From NCBI GenBank assembly GCA_003339645.1, contig QNUV01000021.1, forward strand, positions 1,178,001 to 1,242,000: a DNA stretch of 64,000 nt, written 5' to 3'. The notes below the pieces were generated by a model, which saw only the letters and a list, made by a program, of their open reading frames with translations, did not search any database and was not told where the DNA came from. The DNA is from Microbacterium arborescens. Lineage in GTDB: Bacteria; Actinomycetota; Actinomycetes; Actinomycetales; Microbacteriaceae. Each line of letters starts with the position of its first letter. Position 1 is the first letter of the stretch. This document shows, in pieces, positions 35,770 through 45,262 of the stretch. The translations under genes were made by a program, and so were the position numbers.

Positions 35770-36150
35770 TCAGCCGTCGCGGGCTCGGTCGCGAGCGCGT
35801 TCACGCTGCCGGAAGATCAATCCGACGATGATCACGACGGCCGAGAGCAGTGAGGGAACGACCCAGAACGATGAGGGCGCGCTTGGCGCGGTCAGATCCG
35901 ACACAGCGTCATCGACGGTCGTGGACGCGAGATGGGAGAGGGCCGAGCCCGGAGGAGCTGCGGCATCGGCGGCCGCCTGCGCCGGTGTGGCGAGCCCGAC
36001 CCCGAGGGCGCCGATCGCGACGATGGCGACCCGTGTCACAGCGAAAGACCACCGGCGGCGCGCCACGTCATGCCACCGCCGTGGCGCGGTTCTCGGCATC
36101 CGTCCCACTCGGAGAGCGGGAGGCAGGTGTTGGGTGTTCCTCCTACGCAT
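35770..36150 (-). CDS. Anchor-only paralogue of the SipW-locus surface protein
   Basis: 126-aa protein with an Arg-rich head, a signal-like helix (VTRVAIVAIGALGVGLATPAQA), a short ~30-residue linker and a C-terminal membrane anchor APSSFWVVPSLLSAVVIIVG. The anchor is nearly the same as that of the 14456-15190 protein (APSSIWLVPSLLAALAMVVG), but the whole beta ectodomain is absent. It is either a deletion derivative or a small membrane partner. ATG 36150 gives a GAGGAGAGG 12 nt upstream; an ATG at 36099 is also possible. It converges with the Ig-like gene. Confidence 0.6.
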   Translation of the reverse strand: MRRRNTQHLPPALRVGRMPRTAPRRWHDVARRRWSFAVTRVAIVAIGALGVGLATPAQAAADAAAPPGSALSHLASTTVDDAVSDLTAPSAPSSFWVVPSLLSAVVIIVGLIFRQRERARDRARDG

Positions 36151-36351
36151 CGCGTCGCTCGCCCTCTCCTCGCACGGCGTCTCTACAGGTGCCGGGCAGC
36201 ACCCGTAGACATGATCGCCAGGGCTCTCCTCGCTCATCCGGCGCCGGCACACGATCTGCGCGTCGAGCGAGGCGCATTGCGTGGTGCGCCGCGCCCGCGT
36301 GCGTGCGTGCTGTGTCTCGCGCGGTAACGTGCCGGCCGGCTCCCGCTCCGC

Positions 36352-37278
36352 TCAGGCCGTGAAGCGGTCGCCGATCATCTCGAGGGAGGCGTCCCAGAGG
36401 CGCGGTCCGTCCGTGAGGTCGCGGAACGGCGCCCAGAACTCCTGGCGACGCGGGGCACCCGCGATGACGCGACGCGGGCCGTAGAACTCGTCGCCGCGGG
36501 AGTCGGGGCCGGCGGCCGCGAGCAGAGCGGGCTCGGCGGCGCTCGGCACGGTTCCGGCGAGCCCGACGCGCGAGAGCGCGACGATCAGCGCCCGGCCCGG
36601 AGACGCCTTCGCCCGGCCCATTCCGGGCTGCGCCGCGAGCAGGTTCGTCGGGCTGACGCCGGGGTGGGCGATGTTGCTCGACACGCCCCATCCGGCGGCG
36701 CGACTGCGCGCGTCGAGCTCGCGGGCGAACAGGGCGACGGCGATCTTCGACTGCCGGTACGCGGCCATGTCGTCGTACCCGTGCCGCCAGTCGAGGTCGT
36801 CCCAGTTCAGTCCGCCCGAGCGGGCCGCGACGCTCGTCTGGTGCGTCACGCGTCCTTCGCCGGCGCGCAGCAACGGCAGCAGCCCCAGGGTGAGCGCCAT
36901 GTGCCCGAGGTGGTTGACGCCCCATTGCAGTTCGAAGCCCTCGGCCGTCGGTTGGCGTGAGCCCGGGGTCATGACGCCGGCGTTGTTGATGAGCAGGTTC
37001 ACGGGGCGGTCCTCGGCGACGAGGTCCCGGGTGAACGCGGCGACCGAGTCGAGCGAGGCGAGATCGAGCGGCCGCGTCGTGACGTGGGCGCCGGGCACCG
37101 CGCGGCGGATGCCGTCGAGGGCGGCCTCGGCTTTCGCGGGCGACCGTGCCGGCAGGACGACCGTCGCCCCCGCGGCCGCCAGTCGCGTCGCGATCACCCG
37201 GCCGATGCCGTCGGTCGCGCCGGTGACGACGGCGAGGCGTTCACGCAGGTCGGAGAGGGGAGCGGTGCCGCGGGTCAT
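36352..37278 (-). CDS. Short-chain dehydrogenase (retinol dehydrogenase-like)
   Basis: 308-aa SDR with [24 protein letters not shown], the active-site Ser in QTSVAARSG and [11 protein letters not shown]. The long C-terminal part with [10 protein letters not shown] resembles the retinol-dehydrogenase-like SDRs with unknown substrates. ATG 37278 is chosen because TGGAGGAACC directly precedes it. The gene upstream on the same strand is an MmyB-type regulator (96-bp gap), parallel to the SDR/regulator pair at 30.5-32.2 kb. Confidence 0.86.
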   Translation of the reverse strand: MTRGTAPLSDLRERLAVVTGATDGIGRVIATRLAAAGATVVLPARSPAKAEAALDGIRRAVPGAHVTTRPLDLASLDSVAAFTRDLVAEDRPVNLLINNAGVMTPGSRQPTAEGFELQWGVNHLGHMALTLGLLPLLRAGEGRVTHQTSVAARSGGLNWDDLDWRHGYDDMAAYRQSKIAVALFARELDARSRAAGWGVSSNIAHPGVSPTNLLAAQPGMGRAKASPGRALIVALSRVGLAGTVPSAAEPALLAAAGPDSRGDEFYGPRRVIAGAPRRQEFWAPFRDLTDGPRLWDASLEMIGDRFTA

Positions 37279-37373
37279 GGTTCCTCCATCGTTCACGCGA
37301 ACCGGGGTGGCCCGCTCGTCCCATGCTGATCGCGGTGCCCGGCGGCAGCCAGAGCTGACTCATCCACTGATCG

Positions 37374-38222
37374 TCAGGTCACCCCTCGGCCGGCTCCGGC
37401 GCCGATGACGGACAGCAGTCGAAGCTTGTCGTGGCTTTCGCTCCCCGGCACCGCCGTGTAGACGAGCAGGCGGTGCGACTGGTCGGGGTCGAGGAGGGTC
37501 TGGCACTGCAGCTCGAGCGCGCCGACTTCCGGATGGCGGAACCGCTTGACCTCGGGCGGAGCGATACCGACCTGCTGCGCGTCCCACAGAGCGCGGAACT
37601 CCGTGCTGCGTTCTCTGAGCGACGCCGCCAGCGCGGCCGCGCGTGACGACGGGCCGCGCAGCGCCACGATCTCGCGAAGACCGCCCGCGTACACCCGAGA
37701 CAGCACCGCGTGCTCGGCCTCGTCGTACGTCGCGCGTGCGGACGGGTCGGTGAACCAGCGGTAGCCGAGGCTGCGGGCATCTCCGGTGTAGCGGGTCGCG
37801 TCACCGACGAGTGCCACGCTCAGCGGCGTCTGCCTCAGGGTCTCGCCGAGCTCCGTCACGATCTCGGCGGGGGTGTCGTGCAACCGGTCGAGGATGCGCA
37901 ACAGCCCGGGGCTGACGTGATCGCTGGCGGGACCGCGAGCGGGCGGCGCGTGCCCGGCGAGGCGGAAGAGGTGGTCGCGCTCGCCGAGTGTCAGGTGCAG
38001 CCCCTGCGCGATCGCGGCGAGCATCTGTTCCGACGGGCGAGGGCCGGTACCGCGCTCGAGTCGGGCGTAGTAGTCCGTCGACATGTTGCAGAGCGCGGCG
38101 ACCTCCTCGCGTCGCAGCCCCGGAGTCCGGCGACGCTGGCCGCGCAGCAGTCCGACGTCCGCGGGCTGCAGCGCCTCGCGCCGCATCCTCAGGAACGCGG
38201 CGAGTGTGTCTCGATCGATCAT
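37374..38222 (-). CDS. Helix-turn-helix regulator with MmyB-like ligand-binding domain
   Basis: 282-aa regulator with RRTPGLRREEVAALCNMSTDYYARLERGTGPRPS in the N-terminal domain and the MmyB-like sensor in the rest (GYRWFTDPSARATYDEAEH, REIVALRGPSSRAAALAASLRERS). It is a clear paralogue of the 31378-32229 protein. The ATG at 38222 is the natural family start. It probably controls the downstream SDR. Confidence 0.89.
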   Translation of the reverse strand: MIDRDTLAAFLRMRREALQPADVGLLRGQRRRTPGLRREEVAALCNMSTDYYARLERGTGPRPSEQMLAAIAQGLHLTLGERDHLFRLAGHAPPARGPASDHVSPGLLRILDRLHDTPAEIVTELGETLRQTPLSVALVGDATRYTGDARSLGYRWFTDPSARATYDEAEHAVLSRVYAGGLREIVALRGPSSRAAALAASLRERSTEFRALWDAQQVGIAPPEVKRFRHPEVGALELQCQTLLDPDQSHRLLVYTAVPGSESHDKLRLLSVIGAGAGRGVT

Positions 38223-38432
38223 GTGGCGTCCGCCTTCCGGGGTCGCAGGGTGCGGCATCCGTTCTACCGGTCGGCGGCGAGCGCAGCCAGGACCTGCCGG
38301 TCATCCCTTCGCCTCGGCTGACGGTCGAACCGAGGAGCCGACCTGCCCGATCCGACCGGCGGGATCACGTCATGAAACGCGTGACGCGGCGTCTCGTGGG
38401 TGACGATCACTCACCGACGAACAGGCGCACCC

Positions 38433-38615
38433 ATGACGCAGCTCGACTCCTTCTCCCCGCAGCACCCAGCCGACACCCGCGATGAGCATCCCCGAGACGT
38501 CGTGGACATCGTGCGTGGGCTGCTGATCGTGAGCGCGCTCGCGCTCGCTGTATGGGTGAGCGCCGTCGGCCTTGCGTATGCCGTCGCCGAGGTGGTGCTG
38601 GCCGTCACCGACTGA
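38433..38615 (+). CDS. Small single-pass membrane protein
   Basis: 60 aa: a polar head followed by one membrane helix (GLLIVSALALAVWVSAVGLAYAVAEVVLAV). No family recognised. A weak GAACAGG precedes the ATG. It lies 150 bp before the S41 protease and may form an operon with it. Confidence 0.45.
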   Translation: MTQLDSFSPQHPADTRDEHPRDVVDIVRGLLIVSALALAVWVSAVGLAYAVAEVVLAVTD

Positions 38616-38649
38616 CATGTCCCTCTCGAGGATGACCCTCGCCCGGGCA

Positions 38650-38665
38650 ACTACATCGCCGTAGT
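38650..38665. promoter_or_regulatory. BlaI/GntR-like dyad upstream of the S41 protease
   Basis: ACTAC-ATCGCC-GTAGT, resembling BlaI/MecI-type ACTACA/TGTAGT operators but with a wider centre. It lies about 105 bp before the protease start. No such regulator gene is adjacent. Confidence 0.3.
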
Positions 38666-38768
38666 GATGTGCGTGCCGGGTGCGCCTCGAGAAGATCGAA
38701 GGGTGCCACGATCGCGAACCACGAGAGCAGCAAGCCCCCATGAGAAGACTCGTCGTCGGAGGCGGCGC

Positions 38769-39749
38769 GTGATCGGGGCGACCGTCGCGGTGGGGACGAT
38801 TGCGGCTGTGACAGCCGTCGGTGTCGTCGCGATCGATGTCTACGGCCCCCGATTCGGCGTCTACCTGGTTCCGCCCTCGGTGCAGAAATACGCGGAGATC
38901 GCCGTCGAGCGGCTCGATCGCGGTTATCACACCGATAGTGCCGAGTGGCCAGCGGCCCGTGCCGCCCTCCTCGAGGCCGGAGCCCATGCCTCGACCTACG
39001 CCGACCTCTATCCCGCTCTCGGGGAAGCAGTCGCGGTCGCCGGCGGGCCGCACTCGCGCTTCATCCCCCCGGGCGACGCGTCGTCAGCCGACGAGGTCGC
39101 GTCCGCACCTGTGCCGACGGTGAGCTCGCAGGGCGGCATCACCACGGTTGTGCTCCCCGAGATGATCTCCACGGATGCGAGCGACCAGGACGCATACGCG
39201 ACGACCGTCGCCGACGGGATTGATCATGCGGCAGCGGGCACGTGCGGGTGGATCATCGATCTGCGCGGCAATGTCGGCGGCAACATGTATCCGATGCTCT
39301 CGGGGGTGGCCTCCCTGATTCCCGATGGGCCGGCACTGTCGTTCCGCGACCGTCATGGCGGTGACGCCGTCGTCTCGGTGCGGCCGAACGGGGCCGCGCT
39401 GGGCGAAAGCGTCTTCGTGGACGTCGGCGACCGTGCCAAGCTGACGGGCGTGCCGCTCGCTGTTCTGCAGGACGACAGAACGGCTTCCAGCGGGGAAGCC
39501 GTTCTCGCATCGTTCCGCGGGCTCGACGGCGTCCGCACGTTCGGAGTGCCGAGCGCGGGATACAGCTCCGCGAACGTGAGTGCCACGCTCTACGACGGCG
39601 CCACGCTCGTGCTCACCGAGAGTGCGTACGTCGACCGGACGGGACGCAACTACGACGAGCAGAGCATCGATCCGGATCAGCCGGTGGCGGCATCCATTGC
39701 CCACGATGAAGCGCGCGCTTGGCTTGAGGAGCAGGGATGCGCCGGTTGA
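38769..39749 (+). CDS. S41-family serine protease, nisin-resistance-protein type
   Basis: 326-aa membrane-anchored protease. An N-terminal helix (VIGATVAVGTIAAVTAVGVVAI) is followed by the S41 core: DLRGNVGGNMYPML and the catalytic Ser in DDRTASSGEAVLASF with the downstream GVPSAGYSSANV. This layout, without a PDZ domain, matches NSR-type proteases that trim lantibiotics. The GTG at 38769 is chosen for its GGAGG 6 nt upstream; a 10-codon frame (38740-38772) ends over this start (GTGA). Upstream in-frame codons encode an Arg run that could instead be a cytoplasmic head. No lantibiotic cluster is nearby. Confidence 0.78.
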   Translation: MIGATVAVGTIAAVTAVGVVAIDVYGPRFGVYLVPPSVQKYAEIAVERLDRGYHTDSAEWPAARAALLEAGAHASTYADLYPALGEAVAVAGGPHSRFIPPGDASSADEVASAPVPTVSSQGGITTVVLPEMISTDASDQDAYATTVADGIDHAAAGTCGWIIDLRGNVGGNMYPMLSGVASLIPDGPALSFRDRHGGDAVVSVRPNGAALGESVFVDVGDRAKLTGVPLAVLQDDRTASSGEAVLASFRGLDGVRTFGVPSAGYSSANVSATLYDGATLVLTESAYVDRTGRNYDEQSIDPDQPVAASIAHDEARAWLEEQGCAG

Positions 39750-40070
39750 TCCTCACGCGTCGTGCCCGCGGACGCGGTGGTCGTCCCACCCGCGTGCAGC
39801 CCCGGAGAGGCGTGAAGGACGACCCGGTCGAGGGGGTTCCAGTCCGCGATCTTGCGGCGTCCGTGTGAGATGCGCGCCCAGGCGGCGAGGTCGGCGTGCT
39901 CGTCGTCATGATGGGGGTCTGCTTCTCGCTTCGGTGTGTTGCCGGCGCACGGATGCCGTCGCGGAGAGAACCCACGACGGTTTACCAGAAGCTGCACCGT
40001 CCCCATAATGGTTCCCCTGTCCGGGCACCAGCCCTTTTCGCCGGATCCGCGCCACCCCTAGCGTTGAGGC
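39750..40070. other. 321-bp gap between the S41 protease and the GH13 gene
   Basis: Contains the coding-like minus-strand fragment described separately and, at its right end, the TAGCGT box 6 nt before the GH13 start. Nothing else is visible. Confidence 0.5.
39767..39916 (-). pseudogene. Coding-like fragment of an unrecognised gene
   Basis: On the minus strand about 50 codons read HHDDEHADLAAWARISHG then RRKIADWNPLDRVVLHA with G/C third positions and no rare codons, unlike the surrounding frames. There is no proper start or upstream continuation, and the 3' end runs out into the end of the protease gene. It looks like a gene remnant, but I do not recognise the family. Confidence 0.3.
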
Positions 40071-42368
40071 ATGGCGCGCGACGACGAACAGCCGGAGGAC
40101 CTGTACACCGCCCCGATCACCCTTCCGGGGGCGGCGGGCACCGACGGCGACGAGACCGATCTCGAGGTGCCCGAGATCAGTTACGACGAGCAGCGCTACC
40201 CGGCCCGCCCGCGGCGACTGCGTCCGCGCGACCAGTTCCGCGGCGGCAGCGTCCGCCGCAACATGACCGACCCGCGGACGGCGAACGGCAGCAATCCCTC
40301 GTACGTCGAGTGGCTCGTGCGGCAGTCGATGCTCAAGGACGCCGACGTGCTCGCGCGCCAGCTGTCGGGACAGCCCGCGATGTGGCGCAATCCGTACGCC
40401 CGCCCCGACGCGCGCCGCGCGATCTCGACGACGGACGTCTGGTTCACGGCGTACCCGATCTCGCTCATCACGCGCCCCGGGCAGTCGTTCCTCGCCGCCC
40501 TTGGCGACGACGCCCTGTGGTCGGTGTTCGAACGCATCGGCATCACCGCGATCCACACCGGGCCGGTCAAGCGCGCCGGCGGCATCACCGACTGGCGCGA
40601 GACGCCCAGCGTCGACGGTCACTTCGACCGCATCAGCACGTCGATCGACCCGGCCTTCGGCACCGAGGAGGAGTTCCGGACGCTGTGCGACGTCGCCGAC
40701 GCGCACGGCGGCAGCGTGATCGACGACATCGTTCCTGGACACACGGGCAAGGGGGCGGACTTCCGCCTGGCCGAGATGGGCTTCAAGGACTACCCGGGGA
40801 TTTACCACATGGTCGAGATCCCGCCGGAGGACTGGCACCTGCTGCCCGATGTCCCCGAGGGATACGACAGCGTCAACCTCGACCCCGCGAACGAGCACGA
40901 GCTCGCCGAGCGCGGCTACATCATCGGGGCCATGCAGCGCGTCATCTTCTACACCCCCGGGGTGAAGGAGACGAACTGGAGCGCCACGGCGCCCGTCATC
41001 GGTCCCGACGGTGCGACGCGGCGCTGGGTCTACCTGCACTACTTCAAGCAGGGCCAGCCGTCGATCAACTGGCTCGACCCGACGTTCGCGGGGATGCGCC
41101 TGGTGATCGGCGACGCGCTGCACTCGCTCGGCGAGCTCGGCACCAGCGCGCTGCGCCTCGACGCCAACGGCTTCCTCGGGGTCGAGAAGAGCGCGGAGGG
41201 TCTCCCCGCCTGGTCGGAGGGGCATCCCCTCTCGCACGCCGCGAACCACATCATCGCGGGCATGGTCCGCAAGGTCGGCGGCTTCACCTTCCAGGAGCTG
41301 AACCTGACGATCGAGGACATCCGCGACACGGGGGCGGTCGGCGCCGACCTCTCCTACGACTTCATCGGACGCCCGGGCTACCACCACGCCCTGGCGACCG
41401 GGCAGACCGAATTCCTCCGTCTCGCGCTGACCTCGTCGCTCGAGCTCGGCGTCGCGCCGGTGCAGCTCGTGCACGGGATGCAGAACCACGACGAGCTCAC
41501 CTACGAGCTCGTGCACTGGGCGACGCGGCACGGCGACGACGAGTACCGCTTCCGCGGGCGCGACATCACGGGCAGCGAGCTCGCGGAGGAGATCCGAGCC
41601 GATCTCACCGAGCACCTCACGGGGACGGCCGACTACAACCGCGTCTTCACGCAGAACGGCATCGCGTGCACGACGACCTCGCTCATCGCGGCATCCCGCG
41701 GCATCGCGCGCCTCGACGACATCACCGACGCCGACGTTCCCGGCATCCGTGACGCCCACCTGCTGCTGTGCGCCTACAACGCCTGGCAGCCCGGGGTCTT
41801 CGCTCTGTCGGGCTGGGATCTCGTCGGCATGCTGACGGTTCCCGCCGACGAGGTCGCCGACCTGCTGGGCGCGGGGGACACCCGCTGGATCGAACGGGGC
41901 GCGCACGATCTGCTCGATGCCGACCCCACCGCGACGCGCTCGGCATCGGGGATGCCGCGTGGCCGGGCTCTGTACGGCGCGCTGCCCGCGCAGCTCGACG
42001 ACCCGGAGTCGTTCGCCTCGCGGCTGTCGGGCATCCTCGATCTGCGCCGCGAGTACGGCATCGCGACGGCCTCGCAGGTCGACATCCCCGAGGTCGCCCA
42101 TGCCGGGATGCTCGTGCTCGTGCACCGGCTCGACGAGGGTGACCCCCACGCGGACGCCGCCATGCAGGTGACGGTGCTGAACTTCTCGCCCGAGCCGACG
42201 GAGGGCACCGTGCGCTCCGAACAGCTCGTCCCCCGCAGCGAGGTCTACGACGCCGCGTCGGGGGAGACGATCGGGCGCGTCGACGACCTGCAGAGCTTCA
42301 GCGTCTCGCTGCCGGGCTACGGGGCGACGTTCCTGGTGCTGCGCGCGCCCGAGCCTCTCGAGGACTGA
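40071..42368 (+). CDS. GH13 trehalose synthase/maltosyl-type enzyme (TreS-like)
   Basis: 765-aa glycoside hydrolase family 13 protein, probably interconverting maltose and trehalose or moving glucosyl units. Visible conserved regions: ALRLDANGF (nucleophile Asp), GGFTFQELN (acid/base Glu) and MQNHDEL (NHD). Region I reads DIVPGHTGK, where most GH13 enzymes have D-x-V-x-N-H, so Asn is replaced by Gly. The first ~85 residues are an acidic/Arg-rich extension. It converges with a maltokinase gene, which fits the TreS-Mak route toward maltose-1-phosphate and alpha-glucan. TAGCGT lies 6 nt before the ATG (leaderless). Confidence 0.8.
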   Translation: MARDDEQPEDLYTAPITLPGAAGTDGDETDLEVPEISYDEQRYPARPRRLRPRDQFRGGSVRRNMTDPRTANGSNPSYVEWLVRQSMLKDADVLARQLSGQPAMWRNPYARPDARRAISTTDVWFTAYPISLITRPGQSFLAALGDDALWSVFERIGITAIHTGPVKRAGGITDWRETPSVDGHFDRISTSIDPAFGTEEEFRTLCDVADAHGGSVIDDIVPGHTGKGADFRLAEMGFKDYPGIYHMVEIPPEDWHLLPDVPEGYDSVNLDPANEHELAERGYIIGAMQRVIFYTPGVKETNWSATAPVIGPDGATRRWVYLHYFKQGQPSINWLDPTFAGMRLVIGDALHSLGELGTSALRLDANGFLGVEKSAEGLPAWSEGHPLSHAANHIIAGMVRKVGGFTFQELNLTIEDIRDTGAVGADLSYDFIGRPGYHHALATGQTEFLRLALTSSLELGVAPVQLVHGMQNHDELTYELVHWATRHGDDEYRFRGRDITGSELAEEIRADLTEHLTGTADYNRVFTQNGIACTTTSLIAASRGIARLDDITDADVPGIRDAHLLLCAYNAWQPGVFALSGWDLVGMLTVPADEVADLLGAGDTRWIERGAHDLLDADPTATRSASGMPRGRALYGALPAQLDDPESFASRLSGILDLRREYGIATASQVDIPEVAHAGMLVLVHRLDEGDPHADAAMQVTVLNFSPEPTEGTVRSEQLVPRSEVYDAASGETIGRVDDLQSFSVSLPGYGATFLVLRAPEPLED

Positions 42369-42374
42369 GGCCGC

Positions 42375-42459
42375 GATACATCTGTCGGACCGGCGGTGCT
42401 GGTGTCGTCTTGGCGGCGCGTCCGGTGGACACCGGCATCGCCCGTCCGACGAATGTATC
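42375..42459. repeat. 85-bp palindromic intergenic repeat, family B copy 2
   Basis: Begins GATACATCTGTCGGACCGG and ends CCGTCCGACGAATGTATC; internal GGTGCTGGTGTCGTC matches copy 1 read in reverse. It starts 6 bp after the GH13 stop codon, between convergent genes. Confidence 0.75.
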
Positions 42460-42480
42460 GGCAACGAGCACTCGGCGCGG

Positions 42481-42508
42481 GCGCCGGGCGCCGGGCGCCG
42501 GGCGCCGG
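42481..42508. repeat. Heptanucleotide repeat (GCGCCGG)4
   Basis: Four perfect tandem GCGCCGG units just past the maltokinase stop, in the convergent gap. A possible slippage hotspot. Confidence 0.85.
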
Positions 42509-42522
42509 GCCGGAGCCCGGGT

Positions 42523-43767
42523 TCAGGCCAGGGCGGCGTCGATGCCGGCGAGAGGCACGGGCAGCCAGTCCGGGCGATTGCGTGCTTCGTAGATGGACTC
42601 GTACACCGCTTTGTCGAGCACGAGGGCGCGCAGCAGCACCGGGTCGAGATCGATCGCGCCGGGGGCGGCGGCGTACGACTCGACGAAGGCGTCGCGGCAG
42701 GCCGACGCCCATCCCATCGGGTCGGGGCCGTCGCCCACCGCGCCGGCGTAGTCGAACGAACGCAGCATCCCGGCGACGTCGCGCGGAGGCAGGTCGGGGA
42801 TGGCGCGCTCGGCCATCGGCCGCAGCGGCTCGCCCTCGAAGTCGACGATGCGCCATCCTCCGGCGGGCACAGCCAGCACCTGACCGAGGTGCAGGTCGCC
42901 GTGGATGCGCTGGAGGTGCGGCCATGGGCGCGCGAGCGCCGCGTCGTACAGCGCCCCGATGGCCTCGACGCGGTCGGCGACGGCAGGCACCTCGTTCGCC
43001 GCGATCGACAGCCGGCGGCGCCACGCCGCCCCCGTCGCCTCGACCTGCTCGGCCGCTGCCTCCGTCGTGTCGAGGGCGGCGCCGAGCGCACCGTGCACAC
43101 CGGCGACGGCGATGCCGAGATCACGGGCAGCGTCGGTGAAGTCGCGGTTCTCACGAGCCGCCTCGAGGGCCACGGCCCACCCGTCGCGGACGCCCCGGAG
43201 GAACTCCTGGGCGAAGCCGAGGGTGCCGCGGGCCGCCCCCGAGTCGCGTCCGATGTCGGGCCATTCGGCGTCGAGGCTGCCGAAGAACCGCGGCACGAAC
43301 GGTGAGCCGGCGTCGCTCAGCACGCGCTGCACGGTCACGTCGGGGTTCTCGCCGTGGTGGAGCGTGCGGAAGAGCTTCAGGATGATCGTCGGCTCGCCGT
43401 CGACGTCATAGACGATCGAGGTGTTCGACTGCTCGCCGGTGAGCACACGAGATCCGGTGACGCGCGTCACGTCGACGCCCATCTCGGCCAGGGTGCCGAC
43501 GGTGAACCCGGTGTCCCGCGTCGCGTCGACGAGGTAGTCGTCTCCGTCGCGGGCGACCACGTCGTCGCCGTCGGCCGGCGCCGAGATCCGGGCGAGCGGC
43601 ACGTTGTAGAGCGTCGGCAGCGCGCCGGCGTCGTCCATCAGGAGGTAGCGCGTCGCCCCGCCGGATGCGGGCTGCGCGTCGAGGATGCGGAATCGCGGTC
43701 GGTGGCTCTTGCCGGCATACCACCGCTGTCGCGCCGCCCAGGCGCCGAGCTCGTCTGTCAATCGCAC
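42523..43767 (-). CDS. mak: Maltokinase
   Basis: 414-aa kinase making maltose-1-phosphate from maltose and ATP. The N-terminal cap domain (RQRWYAGKSHRP) is followed by the nucleotide-binding lobe, the catalytic loop RIHGDLHLGQVL (His-Gly-Asp, about residues 291-302) and the metal-binding IVDFEGEPLRP, both standard for Mak. The start is GTG at 43767. It faces the TreS-like gene tail to tail; in other actinobacteria the two enzymes form a complex feeding the GlgE alpha-glucan pathway. No glgE is present in the window. Confidence 0.92.
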   Translation of the reverse strand: MRLTDELGAWAARQRWYAGKSHRPRFRILDAQPASGGATRYLLMDDAGALPTLYNVPLARISAPADGDDVVARDGDDYLVDATRDTGFTVGTLAEMGVDVTRVTGSRVLTGEQSNTSIVYDVDGEPTIILKLFRTLHHGENPDVTVQRVLSDAGSPFVPRFFGSLDAEWPDIGRDSGAARGTLGFAQEFLRGVRDGWAVALEAARENRDFTDAARDLGIAVAGVHGALGAALDTTEAAAEQVEATGAAWRRRLSIAANEVPAVADRVEAIGALYDAALARPWPHLQRIHGDLHLGQVLAVPAGGWRIVDFEGEPLRPMAERAIPDLPPRDVAGMLRSFDYAGAVGDGPDPMGWASACRDAFVESYAAAPGAIDLDPVLLRALVLDKAVYESIYEARNRPDWLPVPLAGIDAALA

Positions 43768-43957
43768 GGTCCCACACTGTCGGTTCCGAATCTCCGAGCA
43801 AAAGGGCTGGACGCGCGCGGGGGAGAGGCGTAATGCTCGGTCCCGACGCGGGCCCGCACAATCGCAGCGACGCGAGCGATATCGGCGTGGTGAACCGCGG
43901 CAACAGTGGCGGACGATCGCCGCGTGACAGCGGGCGAGGGCGGCCGCGTCTCGACGC

Positions 43958-45262
43958 TCAAGCGTGAGGCGCAGACGCGGGCACGGCTGCGACCCCGACG
44001 CCGGCCGGGTCGCCGTCGGGTGAGGCGCGGTGCGCCGCGGCGTCGACGATCCGCGCGCGCCGTACGGTCACCGCGGCGATGACCATGAGCGCGGCGCCGA
44101 GAGCGTACGGGGCCGCGTGCGCGACGCCCGCGTAGAGGACGCCCGCGAGGATCGGGGCGATCGTGCCCATCGCCGCGGTGAGCGACTGGGTGACCCCGCC
44201 GAGCCAGCCCTGCTCGTCGGCGCCGACCGCGTTGGACATGACGCCGTCGAGAGTCGCCTGCGCCGCACCCTGTCCGGCAGCGAGCGCGAGCGCGCCCAGG
44301 ACGAACAGCCACGGCTGGGCGACGAGTGCGGCGACGACGGCCAGGGCGATGAGGCCGGCTGTCTGAGCGGCGATGCCGGCCACGATGACGCCGCGTTCAC
44401 CCATCCGCGGCAGCAGGTAGCCGAGCAGGATGCCCTGGACGAGGATGTCGATCACCCCGACGACGGCGATCAGCAGTCCGATCGCCGTCGGCCCCCAGCC
44501 GATGGAGTCGAGCGCGAGAACGCTGAAGTTGTTGACGAAGAAGCCGAACGGCAGGGCGAGGAGCGCGAAGGCGATGAGCAGCGCGCGGAGCTCCGGCCGG
44601 ACGAAGGCGCGGCGGAACACGGCGAACGGGTTGAGATCCGACACGGCGATCGCGGTGATGCGGTTCTTGCGGTCGAGACTCTCGGGCAAGAGGAAGACGC
44701 TGAGTGTCGCGATGAGGAACGAGATCCCGGCGGTGACGAAGACCGGAAGGGCGAGGTCGATCGCGGCGAGCAGGCCGCCGAGCGCGGGGCCGACCATCGT
44801 GCCGATCCCCGACAGCGCGCCGAGCAGTCCGAATCGCTGGGCGCGCTTCTCGGGCGGGGTGATGTCGGCGAGGTAGGCGAACAGTGCGGGAAGGTCGCCG
44901 GCAGTGGCGCCCTGGATGACGCGGGCGAGGAGCAGCACCCACAGGGCGCCTCCGACGCCGAACAGGACCATGCTCAGAGCGGCCCCGAACGACGCGACGA
45001 TGATCACCGGGCGGCGCCCGAAGCGATCGGAGAGGCGCCCGAGGAAGGGCGCCGCGATGAAGGCGCACAGCCCGTTGACGGCCTCGAGCGCGCCGACCCA
45101 CAGCGCGAGCTCGCCCTCGCCCGAGACGTATCGCAGCACCACGAACGGGAGAACGGGCAGGACGACGGTCATGCCCGCCGTCGTGAGAGTAGTGAGCACG
45201 ATCAGCATCACCCAGCGGCGGTCGGCGCCGGCGAGACGTGAGTGCGAAAAACCTGGAGTCAT
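43958..45262 (-). CDS. MFS efflux transporter, TetA-like
   Basis: 434-aa 12-TM exporter. Motif A reads GRLSDRFGRRPVI, and the segment ARVIQGATAGDLPALFAYLADITPPEKRAQRFG is characteristic of the class-A/TetA(P)-like tetracycline-exporter branch. Substrate unproven. The promoter is excellent: TTGACA-N16-TACAGT, with the -10 only 6 nt before the ATG, so the mRNA should be leaderless. It is divergent from a TetR regulator whose -10 lies about 50 bp away; the shared region holds the likely operator. Confidence 0.88.
   Translation of the reverse strand: MTPGFSHSRLAGADRRWVMLIVLTTLTTAGMTVVLPVLPFVVLRYVSGEGELALWVGALEAVNGLCAFIAAPFLGRLSDRFGRRPVIIVASFGAALSMVLFGVGGALWVLLLARVIQGATAGDLPALFAYLADITPPEKRAQRFGLLGALSGIGTMVGPALGGLLAAIDLALPVFVTAGISFLIATLSVFLLPESLDRKNRITAIAVSDLNPFAVFRRAFVRPELRALLIAFALLALPFGFFVNNFSVLALDSIGWGPTAIGLLIAVVGVIDILVQGILLGYLLPRMGERGVIVAGIAAQTAGLIALAVVAALVAQPWLFVLGALALAAGQGAAQATLDGVMSNAVGADEQGWLGGVTQSLTAAMGTIAPILAGVLYAGVAHAAPYALGAALMVIAAVTVRRARIVDAAAHRASPDGDPAGVGVAAVPASAPHA

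Noticed and set aside
39906-43154. 1082-aa minus-strand frame opposite the GH13 gene
   Set aside because: A high-GC shadow; low-complexity Arg/Asp/Val content and no recognisable domain.
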